The notes: generated by a model not told the origin, from the letters alone. Positions 24,209 through 33,144 are shown, counted from the first letter of the stretch. The stretch is DNA of 64,000 nt from Mycobacterium sp. GA-0227b (GCF_001499855.1 NZ_LQIK01000034.1:62001-126000); one strand, 5' to 3'. Numbers and translations are program-made.

Positions 24209-25372
24209 ATGGGTAACCCTGTCATCGTTGAAGCCACCCGCAGCCCGATCGGAAAGCGCAACGGCTGGCTGTCCGGCCTGCACGCCACCGAGTTGCTCGG
24301 CGCCACCCAGAAAGCTCTCGTCGAAAAGGCCGGAATCGATGCCGGCGACGTCGAGCAGGTCGTCGGTGGTTGCGTCACACAGTATGGCGAGCAGTCGAAC
24401 AACATCACCCGGGTGAGCTGGCTGGTGGCCGGCCTGCCCGAACACGTCGGCGCGATGACGGTCGACTGCCAGTGCGGCAGCGGGCAACAGGCCAACGGGC
24501 TGATCGCGGGCCTCATCGCGGCGGGAGCCATCGACATCGGCATCGGCTGCGGCATCGAGGCGATGAGCCGTGTCGGGCTGGGCGCCAATGCCGGTCCCGA
24601 CCGCAGCATCCTGCGGCCGGCCTCGTGGGACATCGACCTGCCCGACCAGTTCACCGCCGCCGAGCGGATCGCCAAGCGCCGCGGGATCACCCGCGAGGAG
24701 ATCGACCAGTTCGGTTTCGAGTCGCAGCGCAAGGCCAAGCAGGCGTGGGCCGAGGGCCGCTTCGACCGGGAGATCAGCGGCATCGAGGCGCCCGTGCTCG
24801 ACGAGCAGAAGCAGCCGACCAGCGAACGCCACATCGTCACCCGCGACCAGGGGCTGCGCGACACCACGCTCGAGGGTCTCGCCGGGCTGAAGCCGGTGCT
24901 CGAGGGCGGTATCCACACCGCGGGCACGTCTTCACAGATCTCCGACGGCGCCGCCGCGGTGTTGTGGATGGACGAAGACAAAGCGCGCGCACTGGGGTTG
25001 AAGCCGCGGGCGCGCATCGTCAGCCAGGCGCTGGTCGGCGCGGAGCCCTACTACCACCTCGACGGGCCGGTGCAGTCGACGGCGAAGGTGCTGGAAAAGG
25101 CCGGCATGAAAATGGGTGACATCGACATCGTCGAGATCAACGAGGCGTTCGCCTCGGTGGTGCTGTCCTGGGCGCGGGTGCACGAGCCGGACATGGACCG
25201 CGTGAACGTCAACGGCGGCGCGATCGCGCTCGGCCATCCCGTCGGCAGCACCGGCAGCCGGCTGATCACCACCGCGCTGCACGAATTGGAGCGCACCGAC
25301 AAGAGCACCGCGCTGATCACGATGTGTGCCGGCGGCGCGCTATCCACCGGCACGATCATCGAGCGGATCTAA
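24209..25372 (+). CDS. fadA5: sterol side-chain thiolase FadA5
   Basis: FadA5 thiolytically shortens the sterol side chain during beta-oxidation, releasing acetyl- and propionyl-CoA. The 387-residue protein has the nucleophile Cys89 in DCQCGSGQQA, the NEAFASV motif, the His of GGAIALGHPVGSTG and the second catalytic Cys in TMCAGGALSTG, so it should be active. It is divergent from cyp125, each gene with its own KstR operator. Counterpart of Rv3546. Confidence 0.96.
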   Translation: MGNPVIVEATRSPIGKRNGWLSGLHATELLGATQKALVEKAGIDAGDVEQVVGGCVTQYGEQSNNITRVSWLVAGLPEHVGAMTVDCQCGSGQQANGLIAGLIAAGAIDIGIGCGIEAMSRVGLGANAGPDRSILRPASWDIDLPDQFTAAERIAKRRGITREEIDQFGFESQRKAKQAWAEGRFDREISGIEAPVLDEQKQPTSERHIVTRDQGLRDTTLEGLAGLKPVLEGGIHTAGTSSQISDGAAAVLWMDEDKARALGLKPRARIVSQALVGAEPYYHLDGPVQSTAKVLEKAGMKMGDIDIVEINEAFASVVLSWARVHEPDMDRVNVNGGAIALGHPVGSTGSRLITTALHELERTDKSTALITMCAGGALSTGTIIERI

Positions 25373-25390
25373 CCGCGCCGCTTTGTCTCA

Positions 25391-25448
25391 CGAGCAGACG
25401 CGAAGTGCCCCGAAATCGCCGCGATCAGAGGCATTTTGCGTCTGGTCG
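25391..25448. repeat. dispersed imperfect palindrome, copy 3
   Basis: The left arm CGAGCAGACGCGAAGTGCCC (25391-25410) and the right arm 25429-25448 pair at 16 of 20 positions. It lies between convergent fadA5 and the NTF2-like gene, ending six bases before the latter's stop, the same placement as copy 2 beside the sulfotransferase gene. Confidence 0.8.
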
Positions 25449-25454
25449 CCCCGC

Positions 25455-25835
25455 CTACTCGCGCCTGACCGTCGGGCTGAAGCGCGCCCGGATGTGGTGA
25501 ATCCTGCCGTCCGAGGCGGGAATCAAGAACGTCTCGCGCACCGGGGCCACGACTCGGCGGCCGGCGAGCTTCGCCTTGGTGACGACCGTGAACGTTGCGT
25601 GCACGTGGTCGCCGTCGACGGTGAACTGGCGGTCCGTCGTCGCTTCGATGATTCGGTACTGCGGTCCCCGATTGAGGCTGCGCCGCAGGTGGTCGCCGGA
25701 GAAGCCGGTCTTGACGCCCTGCTCGATGCGCACGCAGTCGGGAGCGAATGGCACATCGTCGGCCCGATGGCTGGCGAGCGCGTCGATGTAGGCGTCGGCC
25801 GCCGCAATGCGGTCGGTGTCGGAAACTGTGTCCAC
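25455..25835 (-). CDS. NTF2-like (SnoaL/DUF8021-type) small protein
   Basis: The 126-residue protein fits the NTF2-like alpha+beta fold: an N-terminal helical part (RIAAADAYIDALASHRADDV) and a beta-sheet with GDHVHATFTV and ETFLIPASDGRIHHIRARF. Such proteins may be isomerases, hydratases or ligand binders; the substrate is unknown. The GTG at 25835 is chosen to avoid overlapping ddn; a TTG at 25865 would extend it by ten residues. It is divergent from ddn. Confidence 0.72.
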   Translation of the reverse strand: MDTVSDTDRIAAADAYIDALASHRADDVPFAPDCVRIEQGVKTGFSGDHLRRSLNRGPQYRIIEATTDRQFTVDGDHVHATFTVVTKAKLAGRRVVAPVRETFLIPASDGRIHHIRARFSPTVRRE

Positions 25836-25858
25836 CGACCGAGCATAGGATGACCGCC

Positions 25859-26314
25859 ATGCCAAAATCGCGGCCCCGGTTCATGGACACCAAAGCCTCC
25901 GACTTCTTCATCAAGTGGATGTCGAAGATCAACACCTTCATGTACCGCCGCAACAACGGCGCGGGGCTCGGCGGCGAGTTCCAGGGCATCCCGGTGGCGC
26001 TGCTGACAACCACCGGCCGCAAGACCGGTGAACCGCGGGTGAGCCCGCTGTACTTCCACCGCGACGGCGACAAGGTGATCGTCGCCGCGTCCAAGGGCGG
26101 CAGCGACAAGCACCCGATGTGGTACCTGAACCTCAAGGCCAAACCGAAAGTCAAGGTGCAGATCAAAAGCGAGGTGCTCGACCTCACCGCGCGCGACGCC
26201 ACCGAGGAGGAACGCGCGCGGTACTGGCCGCGGCTCGTGGAGATGTATCCGACCTACGAGGACTACCAGTCCTGGACCGACCGCCGGATCCCGTTGGTGG
26301 TCTGCGAGCCCTGA
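25859..26314 (+). CDS. ddn: deazaflavin (F420)-dependent nitroreductase Ddn
   Basis: The 151-residue protein matches M. tuberculosis Ddn (Rv3547) in length and most of its sequence: MPKSRPRFMDT, DFFIKWMSKIN, LLTTTGRKTGEPRVSPLYF and GGSDKHPMWYLNLKAKPKV. It uses reduced F420; Ddn activates nitroimidazole prodrugs and reduces quinones in M. tuberculosis. ATG 25859 reproduces the known N-terminus; an in-frame ATG at 25850 would add three residues. The stop is directly adjacent to the convergent SDR gene. Confidence 0.93.
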   Translation: MPKSRPRFMDTKASDFFIKWMSKINTFMYRRNNGAGLGGEFQGIPVALLTTTGRKTGEPRVSPLYFHRDGDKVIVAASKGGSDKHPMWYLNLKAKPKVKVQIKSEVLDLTARDATEEERARYWPRLVEMYPTYEDYQSWTDRRIPLVVCEP

Positions 26315-27220
26315 TCAGGCGCCGTAGACGGGAACCGGCGTGCGCGCCTTGCCGAGCAGGTCGGCGACGACGGGCCCCAATTCGGCGGGATCCCACCGGG
26401 CGCCCTTGTCCAATTGCGGGCCGTGCGCCCAGCCCTCTGCGATCCGGATGATGCCGCCCTCGACCTCGAACATGCGGCCGGTGACGTCCTTCGACTCGAC
26501 GCTGCCCAGCCAGACCACCAGCGGGGAGATGTTCTCCGGGGCCATCGCGTCGAAGTCCTGGTCCTGAGTGGCCATCATCTCGGCGAACACGGTCTCGGTC
26601 ATCCGGGTTCGGGCCGAGGGCGCGATCGCGTTGACGGTGACGCCGTACCGGCCCATCTCGGCGGACGCGACCAGCGTCAGCGCCGCGATCCCCGCCTTGG
26701 CCGCACTGTAATTCGCTTGTCCCACACTGCCTTGCAGGCCGGCGCCCGAACTCGTATTGATGATCCGGGCGTCGACTGGATTGCCGGCTTTGGACTGTGC
26801 GCGCCAATACGCCGCGGCGTGCCGCATGGTGGCGAAGTGCCCCTTGAGGTGCACGGCGATGACGGCGTCGAACTCCTCTTCGCTGGTGTTGGCGAACATC
26901 CGGTCACGAACGATGCCTGCGTTGTTGACAAGGACGTCGAGCCCGCCGAACGTGTCGACAGCCGCCTGGATGAGGCCCTCGGCTTGAGCCCAGTCCGCGA
27001 CATTGGCACCGTTGGCGACGGCTTCCCCTCCGGCCGCGGTGATCTCGTCGACGACGCTCTGCGCGGCGCTACCGCCCCCGGCGGGCGACCCGTCCAGGCC
27101 GACGCCGATGTCGTTGACCACCACGCGGGCGCCCTCGGCGGCGAACGCCAGCGCATGCGCGCGTCCGATGCCGCCACCCGATCCCGTCACGATGACCACA
27201 CGGCCGTCGAGCAATCCCAT
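26315..27220 (-). CDS. short-chain dehydrogenase, 17-beta-HSD4-like (Rv3548c counterpart)
   Basis: The 301-residue SDR has TGSGGGIGRAHALAFAAEGA, NNAG, a catalytic Ser and YSAAKAG, and a long C-terminus typical of MFE-2-type 3-hydroxyacyl-CoA dehydrogenases. It probably oxidises a 3-hydroxyacyl-CoA with NAD. It is downstream of another SDR with an 18-base gap and shares the KstR2-controlled promoter at 28.02 kb, so a C/D-ring or related acyl-CoA substrate is likely. The exact step is not assigned. Confidence 0.88.
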   Translation of the reverse strand: MGLLDGRVVIVTGSGGGIGRAHALAFAAEGARVVVNDIGVGLDGSPAGGGSAAQSVVDEITAAGGEAVANGANVADWAQAEGLIQAAVDTFGGLDVLVNNAGIVRDRMFANTSEEEFDAVIAVHLKGHFATMRHAAAYWRAQSKAGNPVDARIINTSSGAGLQGSVGQANYSAAKAGIAALTLVASAEMGRYGVTVNAIAPSARTRMTETVFAEMMATQDQDFDAMAPENISPLVVWLGSVESKDVTGRMFEVEGGIIRIAEGWAHGPQLDKGARWDPAELGPVVADLLGKARTPVPVYGA

Positions 27221-27238
27221 ATCTGTTGTCTCCCTTGG

Positions 27239-28012
27239 TTATTTGATGTCAGCAGTGGTGGTTGCCAGGTAATGGGGCGGCTCGCCGCCACCGTGGACTT
27301 CGAGCGATGCGCCGCTGATGTAGGAGGCCGCGTCGGAGGCCAGGAATGCGGCGGCCCACCCCACGTCGGCCGGTTCAGCGAGTCGGCCGAGGGGGACGTT
27401 GCGTGAGATCGCCGCGATCGAATCCGCGTCGCCGTAGAACAATTCGGACTGCTCGGTCTCGACCATGCCGACCACCACCGAGTTCACCCGGACCTTCGGT
27501 GCCCACTCGACGGCGAGGGTGGCGGTGATGCTTTCCATACCGGCTTTGGCCGCGCCATAGGGTGCGGTTCCCGGCGTGGGTCGGCGGCCACTGACGCTGG
27601 CGACGTTGACGATCGACCCGCCGTGCTCCTGCTTTTGCATCACCGCGTTCGCGTGCGTGGAGACCGACAACGGGCCCAGGAGGTTCAGTTCGACGATCTT
27701 CCTGCTGAACTTCGCCGATGCTTCGGCGGCGAGCACATAGGGCGACCCGCCCGCGTTGTTCACCACCACATCGAGGCGACCGTGCCGGTCGACGATGGTC
27801 TGGATCAGCGCGCCCACCGCGTCGTCGTCACGCACATCGCACGGGTGGAACTCGTAGGGCAGGCCCTCGACCGGTCGGCGGGCACAGGTCACCACGCGGG
27901 CACCCTGGTCGGCGAACACCGCACTGATCCCGGCGCCGACGCCGCGCACCCCGCCGGTCACCAGGACCACCCTGTCCTTGAGTCCGAGCTTTATGTCTTG
28001 CAGGTCGGTCAC
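27239..28012 (-). CDS. short-chain dehydrogenase (Rv3549c counterpart)
   Basis: The 257-residue classical SDR has TGGVRGVGAGISAVFADQGA, NNAGGSP, a catalytic serine in NVASVSG and Tyr-x3-Lys in YGAAKAG. The GTG start is six bases from a TANNNT -10, so the mRNA is probably leaderless, and a perfect KstR2 palindrome lies just upstream. It is divergent from echA20. Substrate unassigned; the KstR2 context indicates HIP (C/D-ring) degradation. Confidence 0.88.
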   Translation of the reverse strand: MTDLQDIKLGLKDRVVLVTGGVRGVGAGISAVFADQGARVVTCARRPVEGLPYEFHPCDVRDDDAVGALIQTIVDRHGRLDVVVNNAGGSPYVLAAEASAKFSRKIVELNLLGPLSVSTHANAVMQKQEHGGSIVNVASVSGRRPTPGTAPYGAAKAGMESITATLAVEWAPKVRVNSVVVGMVETEQSELFYGDADSIAAISRNVPLGRLAEPADVGWAAAFLASDAASYISGASLEVHGGGEPPHYLATTTADIK

Positions 28013-28018
28013 TGTGCT

Positions 28019-28024
28019 AGCGTA
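28019..28024 (-). promoter_or_regulatory. -10 of a leaderless transcript for the Rv3549c-like SDR
   Basis: On the minus strand TACGCT lies six bases before the GTG at 28012, and its upstream edge is three bases from the KstR2 palindrome. Confidence 0.55.
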
Positions 28025-28027
28025 CCA

Positions 28028-28041
28028 AGCAAGTGCTTGCT
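28028..28041. promoter_or_regulatory. KstR2 operator between the SDR and echA20
   Basis: AGCAAGTGCTTGCT fits the KstR2 consensus AnCAAGnnCTTGnT exactly and is part of a 16-base near-perfect palindrome (28027-28042). It should control both divergent transcripts. Confidence 0.92.
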
Positions 28042-28079
28042 TTCCTACGCCGTCCCCCAGGAAGTAGTCGGGAGTTTCG

Positions 28080-28838
28080 ATGACAATCGCTCATTCCATC
28101 ACCGAACCGGGCATCGTCTCGGTCACCGTCGACTACCCCCCGGTCAATGCGATCCCCTCGCGCGGATGGTTCGAACTGGCCGACGCGATCACCGCAGCGG
28201 GGCGGGACCAGAGCACCCACGTCGTGATCCTGCGCGCCGAGGGTCGGGGTTTCAACGCCGGTGTCGACATCAAGGAGATGCAGAACACCGAAGGCTTCAC
28301 CGCGCTGATCGACGCCAACCGCGGCTGCTATGAAGCGTTTCGCGCGGTCTACGAGTGCGCGGTGCCCGTCGTCGCCGCGGTGAACGGCTTCTGCGTCGGC
28401 GGCGGTATCGGCCTGGTCGGCAACGCGGACGTCATCGTCGCCTCCGACGACGCCACGTTCGGGCTGCCCGAGGTCGAACGCGGCGCGCTCGGCGCGGCCA
28501 CCCACCTGTCGCGATTGGTGCCCCAGCACATGATGCGGCGACTGTTCTTCACCGCCGCCACCGTGGACGCGGCAACGCTGCACCACTTCGGTTCTGTGCA
28601 TGAGGTGGTACCGCGCGCCGAACTCGACGAGGCCGCGTTGCGCGTCGCCCGAGACATCGCCGCCAAGGACACCCGGGTCATCCGTGCGGCCAAGGAGGCG
28701 CTGAACTTCATCGACGTGCAGCGGGTGAACTCGAGCTACCGCATGGAACAGGGCTTCACATTCGAGTTGAACCTCGCGGGGGTCTCCGACGAGCACCGCG
28801 ATGCATTTGCCGGCACGTCCAAGGGGGAAAAGGCGTGA
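28080..28838 (+). CDS. echA20: crotonase-fold ring hydrolase EchA20
   Basis: EchA20 hydrolytically opens the last steroid ring (ring D) of the HIP pathway, producing the substrate of IpdAB. The 252-residue protein has crotonase-fold segments: oxyanion-hole RAEGRGFNAGVDIKEMQ and VNGFCVGGGIGLVGNADVIV, and the C-terminal KEALNFID. It begins the echA20-ipdA-ipdB-ipdC operon; its stop overlaps ipdA (GTGA). The KstR2 operator is 38 bases upstream. Confidence 0.94.
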   Translation: MTIAHSITEPGIVSVTVDYPPVNAIPSRGWFELADAITAAGRDQSTHVVILRAEGRGFNAGVDIKEMQNTEGFTALIDANRGCYEAFRAVYECAVPVVAAVNGFCVGGGIGLVGNADVIVASDDATFGLPEVERGALGAATHLSRLVPQHMMRRLFFTAATVDAATLHHFGSVHEVVPRAELDEAALRVARDIAAKDTRVIRAAKEALNFIDVQRVNSSYRMEQGFTFELNLAGVSDEHRDAFAGTSKGEKA

Positions 28839-29710
28839 CAGACAAGAGAACTACGGTCGACGACGCGGTCTCTTCGATTCGTAGCGGCATGACCATCGGC
28901 CTCGGCGGGTGGGGTTCGCGCCGCAAGCCGATGGCGTTCGTGCGGGCGCTGCTGCGTACCGACGTCACCGACCTGACCGTTGTCGCCTACGGCGGACCCG
29001 ACCTCGGGCTGCTGTGCTCGGCGGGCAAGGTCAAGCGCGTCTACTACGGCTTCGTGTCGCTGGACTCGCCACCGTTCTACGACCCGTGGTTCGCCAAGGC
29101 CCGCACCAGCGGTGCGATCGAGGCGCGCGAGATGGACGAGGGCATGCTGCGGTGTGGCCTGCAGGCGGCGGCACAGCGGCTGCCGTTCCTGCCGATCCGA
29201 GCCGGGCTCGGCAGCGATGTGCGCGCGTTCTGGGGTGACGAGTTGAAAACCGTGACGTCGCCATACCCGACCGGTGACGCTTACGAAGAACTCATCGCGA
29301 TGCCCGCGCTGGCCCTGGATGCCGCATTTGTGCACATGAATCTCGGTGACGCACAAGGTAATGCGGCCTACACCGGTATCGACCCCTACTTCGACGACCT
29401 GTACCTGATGGCCGCCGAGCGCCGGTTCCTGTCGGTCGAGCGCGTGGTCGCGACCGAGGAGCTGGTCAAGGCCGTGCCGCCGCAGGCGCTGCTGATCAAC
29501 CGGATGATGGTCGACGCCGTCGTCGAGGCCCCCAACGGCGCGCACTTCACTACCGCCGAACCGGATTACCGCCGCGACGAGAAGTTCCAGCGGCACTACG
29601 CCGAGGCCGCGGGTTCCGACGAGTCGTGGCAGCAATTCGTCCAGACCTATCTGTCGGGTACCGAGGCCGATTACCAAGCGGCCGTGCGCAAGTTTGGAGA
29701 GAGCAAGTGA
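28835..29710 (+). CDS. ipdA: COCHEA-CoA hydrolase subunit IpdA
   Basis: IpdA is the alpha subunit of a CoA-transferase-fold enzyme that opens the final C-ring intermediate (COCHEA-CoA) as a retro-Claisen hydrolase. The 291-residue protein resembles glutaconate CoA-transferase subunit A: MTIGLGGWGSRRKPMAFVRA near the N-terminus and AYTGIDPYFDDLYLMAAERRF in the middle. It overlaps echA20 (four bases) and ipdB (one base), fitting stoichiometric expression. Counterpart of Rv3551. Confidence 0.94.
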   Translation: MTDKRTTVDDAVSSIRSGMTIGLGGWGSRRKPMAFVRALLRTDVTDLTVVAYGGPDLGLLCSAGKVKRVYYGFVSLDSPPFYDPWFAKARTSGAIEAREMDEGMLRCGLQAAAQRLPFLPIRAGLGSDVRAFWGDELKTVTSPYPTGDAYEELIAMPALALDAAFVHMNLGDAQGNAAYTGIDPYFDDLYLMAAERRFLSVERVVATEELVKAVPPQALLINRMMVDAVVEAPNGAHFTTAEPDYRRDEKFQRHYAEAAGSDESWQQFVQTYLSGTEADYQAAVRKFGESK

Positions 29711-30456
29711 TGTCGGTATCCCGTGCCGAAGTGTGCGCCGTCGCGTGCGCCGAACTCTTCCGCGACGCCGGCGAGACCATGGTCAGCCCGATGACGACCA
29801 TGGTGTCGATCGGCGCCCGGTTGGCCCGCTTGACCTTCTCCCCCGACATCCTGCTGACCGACGGTGAGGCGCGCCTGCTCGCCGACACACCCGCCCTCGG
29901 CGCCGCAGGCGCGATCGAGGGGTGGATGCCCTTCGGCCGGGTCTTCGAGACGCTGGCGTGGGGTCGACGGCATGTGGTGATGGGCGCCAACCAGATTGAC
30001 CGCTACGGTAATCAGAATCTCTCGGCGTTCGGACCGCTGCAGCAGCCGACTCGCCAGATGTTCGGGGTGCGCGGTGCGCCCGGCAACACCATCAACCACG
30101 CGACCAGCTACTGGGTCGGCAACCACTCGAAACGGGTGTTCGGCGACTCCGTCGACGTGGTTTCGGGCATCGGCTGGGACAAGGTCGATCCGGGCAACCC
30201 GGCCTACCGGTTCGTCAACGTCCACCGGGTGGTGACCAATCTCGGCGTGTTCGACTTCAACGGCCCCGAGCATCAGATGCGGGCGGTCTCGCTGCACCCC
30301 GGGGTTCAGGCCGAGCAGGTCGCCGAGAACACCTCGTTCGAGGTTCACGGACTGGGATCGGCGGAGGAGACTCGACTGCCCACCGAGAGCGAGCAGAAGC
30401 TGATCCGCGAAGTAATCGACCCGAAAGGTCTGCGGGACAAGGAAATACGGTCATGA
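29710..30456 (+). CDS. ipdB: COCHEA-CoA hydrolase subunit IpdB
   Basis: The 248-residue beta subunit matches Rv3552 closely, with SRAEVCAVACAELFRDAGE, GWMPFGRVFETLAWGRRHVV and NTINHATSYWVGNHSKRVF. The start at ATG 29710 shares one base with the ipdA stop; a GTG at 29707 is also possible. The stop overlaps ipdC by ATGA. Confidence 0.94.
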   Translation: MSVSRAEVCAVACAELFRDAGETMVSPMTTMVSIGARLARLTFSPDILLTDGEARLLADTPALGAAGAIEGWMPFGRVFETLAWGRRHVVMGANQIDRYGNQNLSAFGPLQQPTRQMFGVRGAPGNTINHATSYWVGNHSKRVFGDSVDVVSGIGWDKVDPGNPAYRFVNVHRVVTNLGVFDFNGPEHQMRAVSLHPGVQAEQVAENTSFEVHGLGSAEETRLPTESEQKLIREVIDPKGLRDKEIRS

Positions 30457-31514
30457 GTAAGTTGCGCACACCGTTGACCGAGCTGGTCGGCATCGACCAT
30501 CCGGTGGTCCAGACCGGCATGGGCTGGGTGGCGGGTGCGCGGCTGGTCTCGGCGACTTCCAATGCCGGCGGTCTGGGGATCCTGGCGTCGGCGACCATGA
30601 CGCTGGAGGAACTGCAGACCGCGGTCACCAAGGTGAAGAGCGCGACCGACAAGCCGTTCGGCATCAACATCCGCGCGGACGCGGGCGACGCCGGCGAGCG
30701 CATCGACCTGCTGATCCGCGAGGGCGTCAAGGTCGCCTCGTTCGCGTTGGCGCCCAAGCCCGACCTGATCGCCAAGCTCAAAGAGGCCGGGGTCGTGGTG
30801 ATTCCGTCGGTGGGCCTGGCCAAGCACGCCAAGAAAGTGGCGGGCTGGGGCGCCGACGCGGTGATCGTGCAGGGCGGCGAGGGTGGCGGCCACACCGGTC
30901 CGATCGCGACGACGCTGTTGCTGCCGTCGGTACTGGATGCGGTCGATATTCCCGTTGTGGCGGCCGGTGGCTTCTTCGACGGCCGCGGCCTTGCGGCGGC
31001 GTTGTCGTATGGCGCCGCGGGCGTCGCGATGGGCACCCGGTTCCTGTTGACGTCGGATTCGACGGTGCCGGACGCGGTCAAGCGGCGATACCTCGATTCG
31101 GGGCTGGACGGCACCGTCGTCTCGACCCGCGTCGACGGAATGCCGCACCGGGTGTTGCGCACCGGGCTGGTGGAAAAGCTCGAGAGCGGATCGCGACTGC
31201 GCGGGTTCTCCGCGGCGGTACGCAACGCCCAGAAGTTCAAGAAGATGTCGGGCATGACGTGGCGGTCGATGATCCGCGACGGCCTCGAGATGCGGCACGG
31301 CAAGGAGTTGACGTGGTCACAGGTCGTGATGGCGGCCAATACCCCGATGCTGTTGAAGGCCGGCCTGGTCGAGGGCAACACCGACGCGGGCGTACTCGCT
31401 TCTGGGCAGGTCGCGGGGATGTTGGACGATCTGCCGTCGTGTGCCGAGCTGATCGAGTCGATCGTGGCAGATGCGGTCAAGCAGCTGCAGGCGGCGGCCG
31501 CGTTGATCGACTGA
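30453..31514 (+). CDS. ipdC: FMN-dependent enoyl/nitronate-type oxidoreductase IpdC
   Basis: The 353-residue protein is of the nitronate monooxygenase/2-nitropropane dioxygenase-like TIM-barrel family, with GIDHPVVQTGMGWVAGARLV, VQGGEGGGHTGPIATTLL and VAAGGFFDGRGLAAALSYGA (phosphate/FMN binding). In HIP degradation IpdC is assigned an early dehydrogenation or epimerisation on the ring-bearing acyl-CoA. It is the last gene of the operon, nine bases from the convergent PucR gene. Counterpart of Rv3553. Confidence 0.92.
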   Translation: MSKLRTPLTELVGIDHPVVQTGMGWVAGARLVSATSNAGGLGILASATMTLEELQTAVTKVKSATDKPFGINIRADAGDAGERIDLLIREGVKVASFALAPKPDLIAKLKEAGVVVIPSVGLAKHAKKVAGWGADAVIVQGGEGGGHTGPIATTLLLPSVLDAVDIPVVAAGGFFDGRGLAAALSYGAAGVAMGTRFLLTSDSTVPDAVKRRYLDSGLDGTVVSTRVDGMPHRVLRTGLVEKLESGSRLRGFSAAVRNAQKFKKMSGMTWRSMIRDGLEMRHGKELTWSQVVMAANTPMLLKAGLVEGNTDAGVLASGQVAGMLDDLPSCAELIESIVADAVKQLQAAAALID

Positions 31515-31523
31515 GCCGCGGTC

Positions 31524-32792
31524 TCACCTCAGCACCGCAGCGCCGAACCAGTGGCTCAACAGCAAGGCGACCTCGACGTCCGATCGGTCGTCGGCTATCG
31601 GCTTACCGCGGCGCTCGATGGCGCGCTGGACGCGATACTTCACCGAGTTGAAATGCAGATGCAGTTCCTCGGCAGCAGTGGTGTAGCTGGACCCGGTCCG
31701 CATGTAGACCAGCAGCGTTTCCCGAAGCCGCTCATCACTTTCCGTGGGAGATGCCAGCGGGCCGAGGATGTCGCCGATCCACGCCGACGCTGCGTCGAGG
31801 TCGTTACCCAGCAGAGCCGCCACCGAAAGGCCCGGATCACTCGCCAGGGTGACGCGGCGTGAACCCGCACCGGCCGTGATTGCGACCCTGCGCGCATCTT
31901 GCGCCTGTTGATGTGAACGTCGGAAACCGTCGATACCCGGCAAGGGGTTCCCTGCTGCGATGCATGGGCCGCTGGTGTCGCCCGCCAGCTCTCGTAGACG
32001 CATCGGCGCCTTGACAGCCGCCTCCTGCGACAGTGACATCCAACCCCACCCGGTGACGCGATCCACCGCGATGAACAACGAATTGTCCTGAGCACCTACA
32101 GATTCGGCGACTGATCGGAAGGACGGTTCCAACGCCGCCGGTTCGGCGCCGTCATCGGACTCAGCACACCAGACGACGACGGCGAGGTGGATTCTCCTGA
32201 GCGAGTATCGGATCGCAGTAGTCATCGCGTCGACGTCGACATTGCCGCCGGCGAGTATCTCGCGGACCCGCGCGGTGCGCAGGCTGTTTCGGTTCTCCAG
32301 CCAACGCTCACGCTCTTCCTGGTAGGTGGCGATGACCCGCTGCGAGATCCAGTCGATGTATTCGAATGACGTCGCCGCCATTCGTTCGAAGACATCCAGG
32401 CTCAGGCGGGGGTCCAGGTCGGCGGCGCGAATCTCGTTGAGCACCGCCTCCAGCGCAGCCCGGTGACCCAGCCGGTAGGCACGCACGAGCGCGTCGGCGG
32501 AAATCTCGCGCTGGGACAACCGCCGGGCGTACTCGAGCGCCGCCGTCGGCGGCTCGACCTGAGTAACCGGAATTCCGTGCCGGATCGCCGCAAAGAATGT
32601 GTCGACGTTTCCCGAGACGGTCTCCCGCAGCAACTGGGTGAGTTGTGGGTCGCCCCCGAGCTCGGCGATCTCGGTGACCAGCAGTTGCTGGATCCGCCCG
32701 GTCACCTCGTCGAGCTTCGCGGACAGCCGGCCGACGATGAGGGCCGCATTCTTTCCGACAACTGCGTCGTCATCGGGTGGGGGATCCGCCAT
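31524..32792 (-). CDS. PucR/CdaR-type transcriptional regulator
   Basis: The 422-residue protein has an N-terminal helical sensor region, a degenerate GGDEF-like CdaR middle domain and a C-terminal PucR helix-turn-helix (SSYTTAAEELHLHFNSVKYRVQRAIERRG). ATG 32792 (MADPPPDDDA) is preferred to the longer start at 32996, since it is six bases from a TANNNT -10. It is divergent from the small membrane protein, acyltransferase and P450 operon and is the obvious candidate regulator of that block. The effector is unknown; there is no counterpart at this place in M. tuberculosis. Confidence 0.88.
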   Translation of the reverse strand: MADPPPDDDAVVGKNAALIVGRLSAKLDEVTGRIQQLLVTEIAELGGDPQLTQLLRETVSGNVDTFFAAIRHGIPVTQVEPPTAALEYARRLSQREISADALVRAYRLGHRAALEAVLNEIRAADLDPRLSLDVFERMAATSFEYIDWISQRVIATYQEERERWLENRNSLRTARVREILAGGNVDVDAMTTAIRYSLRRIHLAVVVWCAESDDGAEPAALEPSFRSVAESVGAQDNSLFIAVDRVTGWGWMSLSQEAAVKAPMRLRELAGDTSGPCIAAGNPLPGIDGFRRSHQQAQDARRVAITAGAGSRRVTLASDPGLSVAALLGNDLDAASAWIGDILGPLASPTESDERLRETLLVYMRTGSSYTTAAEELHLHFNSVKYRVQRAIERRGKPIADDRSDVEVALLLSHWFGAAVLR

Positions 32793-32798
32793 GAATAG

Positions 32799-32804
32799 AC
32801 GGTA
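32799..32804 (-). promoter_or_regulatory. -10 of a leaderless transcript for the PucR gene
   Basis: On the minus strand TACCGT lies six bases before the ATG at 32792. Confidence 0.5.
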
Positions 32805-32828
32805 GTTCGGCGACGATGCGGCGGAGGG

Positions 32829-32920
32829 CGTTTGTCGGTAACAGACGAAGCCCTGCCAACACTTGGTCGGTTTTCGACGTTCACCGCAGAAGTCGGTCTC
32901 CGTAACGTTCACGACGAACG
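32829..32920. promoter_or_regulatory. divergent control region with two short inverted repeats
   Basis: CGTTTGT-5-ACAGACG (32829-32847, one mismatch) and CGTTC-5-GAACG (32906-32920, perfect) lie between the PucR gene and the divergent operon. Either could be a PucR operator; no binding data. Confidence 0.35.
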
Positions 32921-32994
32921 GAACGCCGGCGATCCAGCAAACAGTCGGCACCAAATCCCACATCGATTCCGCCCTGCGGAGAAATGAGCGAACC

Positions 32995-33144
32995 ATGTCC
33001 TACCTCGCGCCCATCGTGATCTTCCTGTTGGTGCTTCTGCCGCTGTTGCTCCCGGCCTCGATCAGCGGGTTCCACGCCATTGCCGACGTCCGGCGGAAGC
33101 GTCGCGATCCTCGGCCCCGCCGCCTCGTCACCGAGTTCGCGTGA
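32995..33144 (+). CDS. 49-residue single-pass membrane protein
   Basis: MSYLAPIVIFLLVLLPLLLP is a strongly hydrophobic helix. It is followed by a short amphipathic part and a basic tail (DVRRKRRDPRPRR), predicting an outside-in single pass. The coding potential is supported by hydrophobic content, not by homology. It ends 42 bases before the acyltransferase gene in the same orientation and is probably in its transcript. Confidence 0.5.
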   Translation: MSYLAPIVIFLLVLLPLLLPASISGFHAIADVRRKRRDPRPRRLVTEFA

